In this document: positions 46,001 to 54,250 of the stretch, piece by piece
Layout: every line of letters starts with the position of its first letter
Position numbering within the stretch: position 1 is the stretch's first letter
Source: Nereocystis luetkeana
Lineage: Eukaryota; Sar; Phaeophyceae; Laminariales; Laminariaceae
Length of the DNA stretch: 64,000 nt
NCBI GenBank assembly: GCA_031213475.1
Contig: JARUPZ010000011.1
Location: forward strand, 6,819,622-6,883,621
Direction of reading: 5' to 3'
Translations under genes and position numbers: made by a program
Notes under the pieces: generated by a model
What the model was told of the DNA's origin: nothing
Databases searched by the model: none
Seen by the model: only the letters and a program-made list of their open reading frames with translations

Positions 46001-49000
46001 CATTTCGTGAACTCCCTACCGGAAACAACATTTCACCTGTTCTAGCGCCCAGACCGTATCCCTCTCGGGGGCTTTGGACTGCGTAAGGCACAACCAACCT
46101 TTTCGTGTCAATTGCCGGATCGATCCGACGCCTTTTTCATCACACAGAGGGCCTCTCTTACCAAAAACCGACTCCCCATACCTTTCTTACCCATACATGA
46201 ACGAATTTGAAAAATACAAGTCTTTGAAGCTGATGATACTGTTTCAACTTAGGCTTTCGATGTCAACCCCGAACACTACTGATAGTAGGAGAACCCACCT
46301 GGGCCTCTGTTACGGGGGACCATAGATTTTTTATTTTTTATTTTTTTTCTCATCCCATTCATTATCTTCGCACATCTTCTTCTCTCTCTCCTTCCAACTC
46401 GTAACTCAGATCCGGGGTCACATAGCAGGCGCTTCTCTCCCCTTCCCGCTACGGTACGTGCCTTCATTTTTTATCGCGAGAAGATTTCAGCCTTTTCTTC
46501 CCTCGTCGACTCGCATCGAATTGTGCCTGCCCACGCTGCAAGGCGCAAGGCGCTCTCAACAATTAATTGAATCATTTTTTATTTTTGCAAATAAAGTCAA
46601 AGTCCGACCCACCTGGGGCTCGAACCCAGGACTCAAACATGTAGAATTCGAGGTTAACCACTTGAACCACCGGGGCGACCGGCTTATATAGGACCCACGG
46701 TACATATATATGTCATACAAAAAACTACGTATATATATTATGCTTCCTTATTTTTACTAATATTATTAACAATATTTGGTCCAATTTACTATATAGGCCC
46801 CCCGTAATAGTTCGACCGTCCGTGGCGTCCTACGCGGTCACGGAAGAAGAGTGGAAATACCAAGCAGGAGCTGCGGAATGATTATAAATTCTAGCTGGCG
46901 CAGCGCTGGGCAATTTCGCTTCGTGATGCAAACAAACGTAGCAATGCCTGATGCCCCCCCTTGCAAATTCAAGGAAGGGCTACAACATCCAACACCTCCT
47001 ATTACGGGGGGCCATAGTTAACAGGACCAAATATTGTTAGTAAAAATGGTCAATCATATAGGTTTTTGTGTACACCATAGGTCCTGTTAACTAGGGTCCT
47101 CCGTAATAGAGACCATAACGAACAACACCCTATTATCCATACGTTAGCCGGGGAGATGGTCTGAGCATCAGAACTGGCGCTATAATATAGAATATTGCCG
47201 TTTTCGGTGAAGAGTCGCGACAAGGCGATATTGTACCAGAAATATGTATTATTGCCGCTGTGGAAAAGACGAAAATACAAGTGTTTCCAAAAGACCCGTA
47301 TTTTATTACTCGTGTATTAATAGTTAAAATCAATACCAGGTTACAGCAGTCCTTTTTTTTTGTTTCGACCTAATAATAAGTAAGTGGCAGCTGGCTGGTC
47401 TGAAAGAAAAGAAGAGCGCGTGTGTGTAGCAATATCTATCAACGCAACAAGTTCACGACACGACTGCGCAGGCCTCGTAAATACAGGTTTTGGGCTGTAT
47501 TGCAGTTCGGGCACACCCCTCTCTCTCTATATATACATACCCCGAGTATATTAGCCCGGGCTGCGTCGTGGCGCCGATGTCGCAAAATAGAGTAATCGCT
47601 AAGTTTAATGGTTTTTATTTTCGAGACGCTTTCCCGCTGACTTCCCAAAAGGAACTCGTGGTCTATATCTACTGTAGGTACTTCAAAGTTACAGCAATTC
47701 TATCTTATCTGGATACTCGGCATATATATATATACGAGTGCCCGTCTGCACGAGCATGCTATACCCTGATCTGCGCGCACACCATCATCACAAAAGAAGC
47801 GGTCATAGTTTGTTTTTTCCTGGTATTGTTTTTCACGAGGCAGAATAGTATCTACCGTTACGTCACTGGTCTTTGTAGTTTAACGAGTTGTATACCCTTC
47901 ATGGGGAATAACCTACGCAATTATCAGGGACGTGGTATCATAACTGTGCTGCACCCTTTCGTGTCAGACAATCCAGGAAGAGATAGCGAGCGTTGATATT
48001 CGTGAGGTAGTAAGGTTCGATTGCTCCTTTTTTCACTGCATATCCGCGAGTCTTCCCTCTGACAGCACTCCAGATAGCAGGCAGGTAATCTTCTTTCGTT
48101 TTCACGACTACCGTGCGTTTCGTACGGTGCAGGCAGCACTTCAGACAGCATCCGCTGTAGTCAGCAGCCACGAGTTGGTTAGTGGTGGGAACGGGGGTAC
48201 TCTATGTTGTAGTTGAGAGGATATACCCGTGGCCATGTTAGTTCAGTTTGCACATTGGTTTTAGCTCGTGTGGGCTTTCTTCGTCTCGTGTATTTTGAGG
48301 CAGCCGAATTTTCGTTTTTTTTTCGTTTTTTTCGGATCTTAACAGACAAATCGGAAAAATGGGAACGAAGCCTAAAATGAGAACCAAGCCGTATCTCCAG
48401 AACCATGTGGTGTATCAGAGAACCAAAATGATCCTGCGAAACCCCTTGGCCAGCCCTGTGAGAGGAGCTCGTCAGAACGGTCATGCTCCATCTCGTGCCT
48501 TCGGGTGGGCGCAAAAAGCGATATACGCTGGCTCTATTGTGATTTCTCTAGATGCTGGCTACCGCGGCGATGCCGAGGACTTCCAGCCTGAGCGACAGCT
48601 CATTCGAAGGCTGCTGTACAGCCCCACAGGACTGTCAACTTTTTTTCTTGGAGTTGTACACAATTGGTTTGCTTTCTAAAAAAAAACGTCCGTTCCCATT
48701 TTTTGTTTCGTTCCCATTTTTCCGTTTTGTCTGTTTCTTCCTAGGGCTCCAGCACCTTTTGTGTGACCACGGACTCCTTCGTCAGAGAGTTAATGTGAGA
48801 ACAACAACAACAACAACAACCCTGCAAGCGGTATGGCTTCTAGGCGAGAAGAGACCAAACGGCTGGCTGGTGCATACCTGGTACATACGTAAATGTGCGG
48901 AAAACGACCCCCCTTCCTTGATTGCCTGGTCCTATTATACTATACAACAACTATTAATATTAATATTAATACTGCTGTACAGAACTTTTGCTTATAAAAT

Positions 49001-49627
49001 TGTGAAGTATGTCAGCTGTGAGTTCGACCGAGTATCAGCTCTGCAAGCGCGCGTAATACCTCTCGTTTCATATACTATCGATATGCTGTACTTTAGGCTT
49101 TAGACTTCGGCAGTACTGATTGGGAGCTTACTGCGATACTGCTGCTGTATGTATCTGGTACCTGCTGATAAAGGGTGCATACGAATACTATTAATACCCT
49201 ATCTGTAGATGTTGTGCATACTATTAATAATAATACTACAGCTGCTGTACGAATGTAGTTGATCAAACTGAACACCGCGCAGCACCGACCGAAGGGCAGG
49301 CGAGCGGGTGCTATCAACAAGGATCGCACGACGCCCGTGCCTCGTCATCAAGAGATCGGTCTCCACTGCGACGAGAAGGCAGGGCAGAACTGTTGATGGT
49401 GCATACGAGCTTGAACATGGCGGTACAGCAGTAGCAGGCAACAGCGGTATGTCTCGCTCTCTCACATGGACATCATCTTTCGCAGCGGCCACCTCCGCAA
49501 CGGTCGGGTCGTACGAGAGACCGGCGTAGACGTTGTCCGACTTCGTTTTGAACACCAGCAGGACGCCGACCAGGTGACCCAGCGTCACTACAAACCTCGC
49601 GGGGATCACTCTGTCCTCCACCCTCAT
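35718..49627 (-). CDS. TMEM107: TMEM107-type ciliary transition-zone protein (three of about four exons)
   Basis: Exon 1 (49466-49627, 54 aa) starts at the ATG at 49627-49625: MRVEDRVIPARFVVTLGHLV, then a TM segment, then AAAKDDVH before a GTGAGA donor. Exon 2 (41250-41354, 35 aa): AALAVAMVCFGLDFASIFFG, then FSIFMMKASTTTLFR. Exon 3 (35718-35831, 38 aa): VNTLQTVAHFSGAILMANFI, then SEEWDYRSLWQVGCLTLV. In order they align with TMEM107: RF-TL-HLV (TM1), K-x-D-[IV] before TM2, the TM2 helix, then AH-S-x-x-[AI]-L-x-x-FI-x-[ER]-W-[ED] (TM3 and loop) and a W at the start of TM4. All joins are phase 0. The donor of exon 2 (CGT|GTTTTT) is weak and its acceptor side is a (GGGT)n run, so that exon's edges are the least certain. 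The last part of TM4 and the C-terminus were not found. TMEM107 belongs to the MKS/transition-zone membrane module that gates ciliary entry. Introns are about 8.1 and 5.4 kb and packed with transposons. Confidence 0.8.
36920..37142. mobile_element. Mariner-like MITE M1 copy 10 (outer), interrupted by another M1
   Basis: The left arm 36920-36961 (TATTACGGGGGGCCGTAG) and right arm 37072-37142 (to TCCCCCGCAATA) form one copy. It is split in the middle by a complete second copy at 36962-37071. Confidence 0.85.
36962..37071. mobile_element. Mariner-like MITE M1 copy 11 (inner, intact)
   Basis: A complete 110-bp palindrome, TATTACGGGGGACCATAG to CTATGGCCCCCCGTAATA. It is inserted at an A/T-rich site of the outer copy, with TA on both sides of the TTACGG...CCGTAA core. 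This is one of the best-preserved copies and is probably young. Confidence 0.9.
37147..37570 (+). mobile_element. tRNA-related repeat (SINE-like), locus 1, with piggyBac-like MITE inside
   Basis: 37150-37222 resembles a tRNA: A box TAGCTCAGTAGCTAACAAC and B box GGGTTCGAATTTCAC. It continues GAAACGCTTGCGCGTGCGGTCC, a MITE (37263-37354), GGTATCTTATTGAAATGAAG, and then a second partial tRNA-like head at 37535-37560 (GCTCAGTAGGTAACGCC). It aligns with 40860-41230, which lacks the MITE. Confidence 0.65.
37263..37354. mobile_element. piggyBac-like MITE copy 3
   Basis: CCCTTTTAGGACCGCGGTCC to CTGCAGTTCTAAAAAAAGGG, flanked by CTAA and TTAA. The paralogous repeat at 41010-41020 reads TCCCTATCGACACG without the insertion and serves as an empty site. 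Confidence 0.85.
37788..38622. mobile_element. Harbinger-like element, family H1 copy C (inverted)
   Basis: Same terminal repeats GACCTATGCCAATGG / CCATTGGCATAGGTC, with the interior reversed relative to copies A and B. The flanks (ACA and TTA) do not match, so the target duplication is decayed or rearranged. It lies in intron 2 of TMEM107. Confidence 0.8.
38846..38884 (+). repeat. (TATG)n microsatellite
   Basis: About nine ATGT/TATG tetramers, intronic. Confidence 0.95.
39581..39691. mobile_element. Mariner-like MITE M1, copy 12
   Basis: CATTACGGGGAACAACAATAG (mutated left end) to CTATGGCCCTCCGTAAC. Confidence 0.8.
40004..40640 (-). mobile_element. (AAC)n-tailed repeat, diverged copy 3 with MITE inside
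   Basis: (GTT)n-CTAACATTAACTCTTAAAGC, GGAGTCCGTGGCCACAGAGC, later CCCCGTTCCCACAACTAAC and the CGTACGAAACGC block follow the order of 5963-6450. It is strongly diverged and interrupted by the piggyBac-like MITE at 40253-40352. Confidence 0.6.
40253..40352. mobile_element. piggyBac-like MITE copy 4, nested
   Basis: CCCCCTTTTTAGAACTAACT to GGACCGCGGTTCTAAGAGGG, with TTGA following. A partial right half of a further copy is at about 40680-40718. Confidence 0.75.
40728..40844. mobile_element. Mariner-like MITE M1, copy 13
   Basis: TATTACGGGGGACCATAG to CTATCCCCCCC-CCCGTAATA. The right-end C run is expanded. Confidence 0.85.
40860..41230 (+). mobile_element. tRNA-related repeat (SINE-like), locus 2
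   Basis: Heads at 40912-40990 (CCAGTAGCTCGGCAGGTGAC with B box GGGTTCGAATCTCAC) and 41208-41230 (TATAGCTCAGCAGGTATC). The body has CAGAAACGCTTGCGTGTGCG and GGTATTTGATAACGAAGCGG. It is collinear with 37147-37570. RNA polymerase III origin is inferred from the box motifs only. It ends right beside TMEM107 exon 2. Confidence 0.65.
41663..41773. mobile_element. Mariner-like MITE M1, copy 14
   Basis: TATTACGGGGGGGGCTATTA to TGTGGTACCCCCGAAGTAA; inner blocks are intact. Confidence 0.8.
41808..41895. mobile_element. piggyBac-like MITE copy 5
   Basis: CCCTTTTAGGACTGCAGCCC to GACTGCGGTCCTAAAATGG, flanked by TTAA (41804-41807) and TCAA. Confidence 0.8.
41900..42014. mobile_element. Mariner-like MITE M1, copy 15 (diverged)
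   Basis: Left end GGGGGAACAGAGTAATCAGG and right end AGTAGGTCCTCCGTAATA are recognisable. The inner TAGAGGTTTTTGCC block matches the family. It directly abuts piggyBac-like MITE copy 5. Confidence 0.6.
42437..42606 (+). repeat. Dispersed repeat R5, best copy
   Basis: Blocks in order: GAGCTCAGCC-like flank, GGCTCGCCCAACACCTCACG, GCGCTTGGTGCAAGCAATGT, GTGAAAACCCGACGTGCTCC, GGGATGCGAGGGTCTACGGC, CATACGACTAC. On the minus strand an open frame (GRSTSGFHWPGRHCLHQAR) is partly shared by the 30-kb copies but has no known domain. GTCTACGGCCATA resembles the start of 5S rRNA, but the remaining 5S boxes are absent. Confidence 0.6.
42983..43100. mobile_element. Mariner-like MITE M1, copy 16
   Basis: TATTACGGGGGACCACAG to CCAAGGTCCTCCGTAATA, with a tandem TATTATTAATAGTC expansion in the core. 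Confidence 0.85.
43402..43651 (+). mobile_element. 250-bp TIR element (family T3), copy 3
   Basis: CGTTCTACGATAGAGGTAGC to CTCTACTTACTGTAGAACGC. It is the cleanest copy of the family and is collinear with the nested copy at 33615-33884. Confidence 0.8.
44000..44448 (+). pseudogene. LINE 3' end relic (C-terminus of an endonuclease-reverse transcriptase protein)
   Basis: Translation in two frames gives FLAGFAARMGIERLPRRVMF, then GGKGYLGGQEKDRLGCLERD and SGEWFRRVEEAAEQYIESWF. These match in order the relic at 55524-56315 (FAGFVTRMGEKRLPKRVMF, GGKGYSGGQEWDW, AGRWFRRVDEGAEAF). At least one frameshift and a stop break it, and the polymerase core is absent, so it is a 5'-truncated dead copy. It is followed directly by MITE M1 copy 17. 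Confidence 0.75.
44449..44557. mobile_element. Mariner-like MITE M1, copy 17
   Basis: TATCACGGGGGGGCATAG to CTATGGTCTCCCGTAATA. It sits at the end of the LINE relic. Confidence 0.85.
44891..44999. mobile_element. Mariner-like MITE M1, copy 18
   Basis: TGTTACGGGGGACCATAG to CTATGGCCCCCCGCAATA. The inner part is well preserved. Confidence 0.85.
45415..45637. mobile_element. Mariner-like MITE M1 copy 19, interrupted by a piggyBac-like MITE
   Basis: The left end TATTACTGGGGGACCATA and right part ATAGGACCAAATATCG to TAGGTCCTATTTAATA are separated by a TTAA-flanked element at 45444-45533. Confidence 0.8.
45444..45533. mobile_element. piggyBac-like MITE copy 6, nested
   Basis: CCACTTTAGTACCGCAGTCC to GACTGGGGTCCTAAAAGGG, flanked on both sides by TTAA (45440-45443 and 45534-45537). 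This is the clearest target duplication of the family. Confidence 0.85.
46308..46809. mobile_element. Mariner-like MITE M1 copy 20, split by a SINE
   Basis: The left end TGTTACGGGGGACCATAG (46308-46325) is separated from the rest (46684-46809, TATATAGGACCCACGG to TAGGCCCCCCGTAATA) by the 358-bp insertion at 46326-46683. Confidence 0.8.
46326..46683 (-). mobile_element. tRNA-headed SINE with A-rich tail
   Basis: On the minus strand, 46680-46604 reads like a tRNA: A box TGGTTCAAGTGGTTAACC, an anticodon-arm-like stem with loop TCTACAT, and the perfect T arm CTGGG-TTCGAGC-CCCAG. The acceptor ends do not pair, so this is a tRNA-derived head, not a tRNA gene. The body follows (GCCTGCTATGTGACCCCGG, ATCTGAGTTACGAG), then a tail rich in AAAAAAAATAAAAAATAAA. 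Body fragments recur at 21735-21774, 28185-28350, 32643-32720 and 33200-33240. Confidence 0.75.
47000..47108. mobile_element. Mariner-like MITE M1, copy 21
   Basis: TATTACGGGGGGCCATAG to CTAGGGTCCTCCGTAATA; a compact, well-preserved copy. Confidence 0.85.
48341..48736. mobile_element. 396-bp TIR element (family T5) with empty sites elsewhere
   Basis: Inverted ends AACAGACAAATCGGAAAAAT plus GGGAACGAA and the mirrored TTCGTTCCCATTTTTCCG plus TTTTGTCTGTTT. It is flanked by CTT on both sides (48338-48340 and 48737-48739). The uninterrupted sequence in two paralogous repeats proves the insertion boundaries. Its superfamily is unassigned. Confidence 0.85.
48359..48679 (+). CDS. Small ORF inside the T5 element, unknown
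   Basis: A 106-codon frame starts just inside the left inverted repeat and ends near the right one. Parts (AIYAGSIVISLDAGYRGDAE) look protein-like but match no family I know. It could be a chance frame in a short non-autonomous element. Confidence 0.2.
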   Translation: MGTKPKMRTKPYLQNHVVYQRTKMILRNPLASPVRGARQNGHAPSRAFGWAQKAIYAGSIVISLDAGYRGDAEDFQPERQLIRRLLYSPTGLSTFFLGVVHNWFAF

Positions 49628-50218
49628 CCTTGCACTGCTGCGACGGCCCGCTGCTACAGTCCGCACGACCAGCGTTCAGACGAAGATACCCCGGGGATAA
49701 GAGGAGAGAGAGGCAGGTGAGCTTGATCTTTACTGGTTCACCTGCCCGCTAAATAAAGCTGCGGTGTAATATTCCACCCAAATTCCCCTCAACAAAAAAG
49801 CCTTTTGCTGAGAGATGAAAACCAGCGATCTTCATTTTTTACTTTTTTATTTTTTATTCTGGGTTCTTCTGGTTGCTGGCCTGCCCCTGCGCACAAACCA
49901 AAAAGCAAATCCTGCCCAGTGTTGCCTGCCTGCCCGAACTGCCTCTGCCACACAACAACAGCAGCAGCAGCTGAGTCTGGTAGTTGTTGTAGGTGTCCAT
50001 ACTCGTCGTGCATACGTCTCTGTGTATGAATTTCGGATTTTCCGTGCCGATTTTCTCCAAAACAAGGCACACAACTTCGTACCAGAGTCAATTTCCAGTT
50101 TTTTTCGGTATTTTCCCGAAATTTCGATATTTTCCAATAGATAGGAAGAAACCAAGAAATACCGAAATTTCGGGAAAATACCGAAAAAGCTAAAAAACAG
50201 ATCGACCTTTAATACCAG
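49628..50218. other. Upstream flank of TMEM107
   Basis: Presumed promoter and 5' flank of TMEM107 (minus strand). It contains short fold-back sequences (CCGAAATTTCGGGAAAATAC and mirrored TTTTCCCGAAATTTCG near 50110-50180). I see no gene. Confidence 0.35.
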
Positions 50219-50480
50219 GTTGTTGTTGTTGTTCTCACATTAACTCACAAGACAATGCAGTCCGTGGTCGCAGGACAGGCTCCAATAACTCTGGAGTGTA
50301 CAGTGGAAGAAATACCTCAAGTAAAACAGAGAGGCAAAAACAAAAAACAAGCATACGCACTCCACCACTGCGGACACCAGGGAAGCAAAAAGGATAATAC
50401 CAGGTAGCAGACAAAAACCTAAGAAAGAAGATGAAGCGAAGCAAAAAAAACAAAACAAAATAAAAACAGAAGCAGATAGA
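50219..50480 (-). mobile_element. (AAC)n-tailed repeat, copy 5
   Basis: (GTT)n-CTCACATTAACTCACAAG, TGCAGTCCGTGGTCGCAGG and CCACTGCGGACACCAGGG align with 5031-5290. Confidence 0.65.
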
Positions 50481-50518
50481 TAGATAGCAAAACGCAAAAA
50501 AAGGCAAAACGGACCATA

Positions 50519-52693
50519 CTAACAAAGACAAAAAGAGGTACAAACGAATCTTCTTTCTTCGTCCACTGGCGAAGGGCTTTGTCGTTGTGTGGTTCCCCTC
50601 CCTGCGCATTGAGCAGTGTTCGGCGGCCCTTGACGTCCATAGAGGTTGTTTCCGACCTGAGAGCCTCCTATCAATCGAGAACCACCGTCCCTCCTATCTG
50701 TTCTAGTACTCCACGCTCTAGCACTGGCTATTAGTTCGGAGAGAGTCACTGACGGCTGCCGGCGATGGGCTTGGACGGTTGGTGCTCTGAGAGGCACCAA
50801 CGCCTCCTGGCTCCGGGTGTCCTCGGCAGCGGTAAACCGAAGTCGCTGGTGCGGGCGCACCGACACCCCTGTTGGAGGGGAGGTAGCTCGTCGCCGGTGC
50901 CCCAGGATCCCTGGCAGGATCGGGGGTGGAGAGGTTGTGATACTCCCCCCAGAAGGAGACGGGGGGCGGTGCCTCGGCCGTGAAGTTGGTCGGGGCAAGG
51001 GCCGATCCCCTGATGCTGTCCTACCCCGCCGGATCCCGATGATGAGGGGTGAAGGGGGGACGTTTCTACCCATCGTCGGCATCGACCGTGAACGGTTGGC
51101 TCGGGCGTCTTGCGCCCCCTCTCGATGCGTCAACGCCGTTCCGCATTGAGCATCGTCGGCAAAGGTAACCGGAGGTCGTTGACGCGTACGTGTCGACCTC
51201 CCTGACAGAGGAGAAGTAGTTCGTTGCCGGCGTCCTAAGAGTCCTGGCTGAGGTGGGGGCTGAGTGGTGCTGATGCTTCTTCCCGAAGGCGATGGCGAAC
51301 GGTGCGTCGAACGCGTCTGTGGACGCGGGGAAGGCCGATCGCCTGATGATGCCCTATCCCGCCGGGCCTGAACGACAGATTGCAAAAGTGGTTCGGTCCT
51401 ACCCCTCCTCGGCACTGGCCTTGGGGGTGCCTGCTGTTGTTGAACGCCTCCCAATGTAGGGGCTGGTCTCCTCCCCGCACTCGTCCATGCCGGGGTATTC
51501 ATCCTCCGTCCGCGTTCCACCTGCGGCGGGGTCATTGCTGAGCGTATCGTGGCTGTCGCCGACGGCAGACCCCCACCTTGCTGCACCCCATTCAATCCCT
51601 GCTGTTGCAATCCTCCTGTCGCGAGGGCTGGACCTCCCGTCTGGGGGCTCGTGCGCCTCGCACGCTCTACCGGTGGCGTAACTTCTACTAGGCACCTCCC
51701 GTCCGGTGCGAGTGCCTGACCCCCCTCTTGCTGCACCTCGCTCGCTTGTTCGCCCCCTACCGACAGTGGCGCCATCGCAGGTACTGTACTAGTCGACACG
51801 CCTGTCTCTCGCTGCCCGAAACAGTCGGTTTCCGGCCCCACCCCAGTTGCAATTTATTGCTGCAACCTTCTCGGCATGGGGGTAGCGCCAGGGATCCTCG
51901 GCTGCATCCAAGCCGGGAGGGTCCTGCCTCGCCCTCGTCCGGGTGGTAGCGGACAAAAAGATAGATCTGTTGTTGCACTTGCGGGTTGTGCCGCCATCGC
52001 GGGCACTGCACTAATCGATCCGCCTGTCTCCCGCTGCCCGGAACACTCGGTTTCCGACCCCGCCCCTGTTGATTCTTGTTGCTGCAACCCTCCTGGCACG
52101 GGGGTTGTGTCAAGGATCCTTGGCTGCATCCGAGCCGGGAGAGTCCTGCTCCGCCCTCGTCCGGCTGGCGGTGGACAAAAGGACAGGGCTGTTGTTACAC
52201 TTACGGTTTGTGCCGATATCACAGGTACTGCACTAGCCGATACGCCTGTTTCCCGTTGCCCGGAACAATCGGTTTCCGGCCCCGCCCCGGTCGTTGCTTG
52301 TTGCTGCAACCCTCCAGGCACGGGGGTTGTGTCAAGGATCCTTGGCTGCATCCAAGCCGGGAGAGTCCTGCTCCGCCCTCGTCCGGCTGGCAGTGGACAA
52401 AAGGACGGGGCTGTTGGTACACTTGCGGGTTGTGCCGATATCACAGGTACTGCACTAGCCGATACGCCTGTTTCCCGCTGCCCGAAACAATCGGTTTCCG
52501 GCCCCGCCCCGGTTGCTGCTTGTTGCTGCAACCCTCCTGGCACGGGGATTGTGTCAAGGATCCTTGGCTGCATCCAAGCCGGGAGAGTCCTCCCCCGCCC
52601 TCGCCCGGCTGGCAGTGGACAAAACGATAGGGCTGTTGTTACGCTTGTGGTTTGTGCCGCGGTTTCTACGGGGAAGTCGTCACCTCCCGACAT
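50519..52693 (-). pseudogene. Pro/Arg/Gln-rich repeat protein of a probable retroelement, one nonsense codon
   Basis: The frame opens after an in-frame TAG, with ATG at 52693 (MSGGDDFPVETAAQ), and runs to 50519 with a single TAA at 51856-51854. Residues up to the stop hold four 74-aa repeats (222-bp period): SFCPLPAGRGRSRTLPAWMQ, PRILDTTPVPGGLQQQ, PETDCSGQRETGVSASAVP. The TAA replaces a Gln codon of the next repeat (LQQ-stop-ATG versus LQQQ-ATG), so the two halves were one protein. The remainder has two about 100-aa SR/RP-rich repeats (ASSGDRPSPRP, RSPSPSG). No zinc finger or polymerase is seen before it runs into other repeats. By its style and neighbourhood I infer the N-terminal region of a retroelement like the one at 56435, but this is not proven. 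Confidence 0.55.
51880..52620 (-). repeat. 222-bp coding tandem repeat, four units
   Basis: The marker GGATCC(T)TGGCTGCATCC recurs at 51893, 52115, 52337 and 52559, a spacing of exactly 222 bp (74 codons). Differences between units are few. Confidence 0.95.
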
Positions 52694-54250
52694 GACGGGC
52701 GCCCTCACGGACACGAGGGTGCCCACACTTTCGCAACCCTAAACTGCCCCTCTTTGGCGAGCGTGAGGCGCACTTAATTTTATTCCGTGACGGCGACGAG
52801 TGCGGCTTCAGCTTCCTTTTCCTCCCCTTGCAATGTGTCCTTCTCCTAGGGTTCTCTTTTATTAACCCCTTCTTGCCTTTCAGGTTCGACCCACCGAGTT
52901 TCCTCTCCTCCCAGTGATGCGGGTATGTAGATTGCTGCTGCAGGACGCTCCCCTACTCCCAGCAAGACGATAGCCTCTCTCAAACTTCCTTCCCCACGTT
53001 CATTTTTCCCCCAGCTCCTTCCCGACCCTGCTTCGCCCTCCCTTCTCTGCCGAACCTCAAAACCCGTGCCTAGCCCGTAGGAAGAGAACTGCACTGCGTT
53101 TAAATTTCGGCCTTGCGACAAGCACTGCCGACCGTGCTTGGTCCGCCTGCTCCGTTTTATTTTATTTTATACCCGGTACCAGGTATATTTTAATTAATTT
53201 TATTTGTTTATTTATATATTTATTTATTTTTTTATCGGCGTTCCTGTAGCCCCTCACCTCTCCCACCACCCTCTAGTCAAGCTCCGCTGCAGTTCCTGAC
53301 CCCACTCGAAGCACAGCAGTCTATGCGTACGACCAGCGAAAACCTTCCTGATGGATGATGGACGATACTCGAGGAAACCGTTGGAAGATAAAATAATATA
53401 TATATATAGAAGAAGAAGGAGGCTCGTCCAGCCCCAACAAAGAGGGCTAGAAAATAGGTCTGGTACCTCAATAGATACACGACGACTTCCGGTGCATCGT
53501 TTTTCGTGTTGTTATGTTTCCCCAGTATTATCCTCCCCCCACTCGAAGCTTCTCTCACACGATCGTAGAGCACCTCTCGAAATGCTTTAGGCAGGCGAAC
53601 CGTAGCACAAATGAGTTTGTCCCCGGCTTCCAATCGGCTGCTGCTGCTGCTGTACTTCGTTTGCCCGTGCGTTTTCTTTTAGGAAGACCGAAGAAAAGAC
53701 TCGAAGACGATAAGATACATGTCCCAAACATAAAATTAAAAATAAGAAAGGATACCTACTTGGTATACGCCGTCCGAATACAGCTGACATGTGCCCACGA
53801 GTTTTCGTGGGGCCCAAACTGGGCTGGCGCACCGCAGCACAGGTTGGTTTACGACCGACCACCTACCGACTGCTGCTGCTGCCGTAGATTTTCCTTTCCC
53901 CCCGTCCTCCTCCCTTTTGCGCTTCAAGTTGTATTTATTGGACCCCGAGCTCGTCGTACCTGATACTATACGTATCCTCGTGCTCGTATCTTTCAGCCCT
54001 TGTTGGAAGTTGCTTCACTCGGCCGTTCGTACGAGTTTATCTCACCACCTCATTTCCTCACGTCACGTACGTCGTATTATTGATCCCTGACGCAATCCAG
54101 AGCTCAAGTCCAGAGAGCACAGGAACCGAGGGTGGCTCACTGCCGCCGGGTCAGCGTGCGTCCATCAACGTTTTTTACTACTGTATGTTATTATCTGTTT
54201 CAAGTCTGTACATATATATATTTTCTGTTTTCCCGTTGTTATATACTTCC
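52694..54250. other. Flank between retroelements
   Basis: Contains the 5' flank of the minus-strand repeat-protein ORF, an A/T-rich stretch (53155-53235) and unassigned sequence. No exon is recognised. Confidence 0.35.

Larger units (their letters stand above)
47770..48820 (+). mobile_element. (AAC)n-tailed repeat, 5'-truncated copy 4, with a 396-bp insertion
   Basis: Reads in the same direction as 54251-55515, starting at its internal TCTGCGCGCACAC and ending GTTAATGTGAGAAC(AAC)n at 48820. The segment 48341-48736 is absent from the copies at 5963 and 54251, where CGGATCTTCCTAGGGC is continuous. Confidence 0.75.

Noticed and set aside
46604..46680. A functional tRNA gene (anticodon loop TCTACAT)
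   Set aside because: A and B boxes and the T arm are good, but the acceptor ends do not pair and an A-tailed body follows. It is a SINE head.
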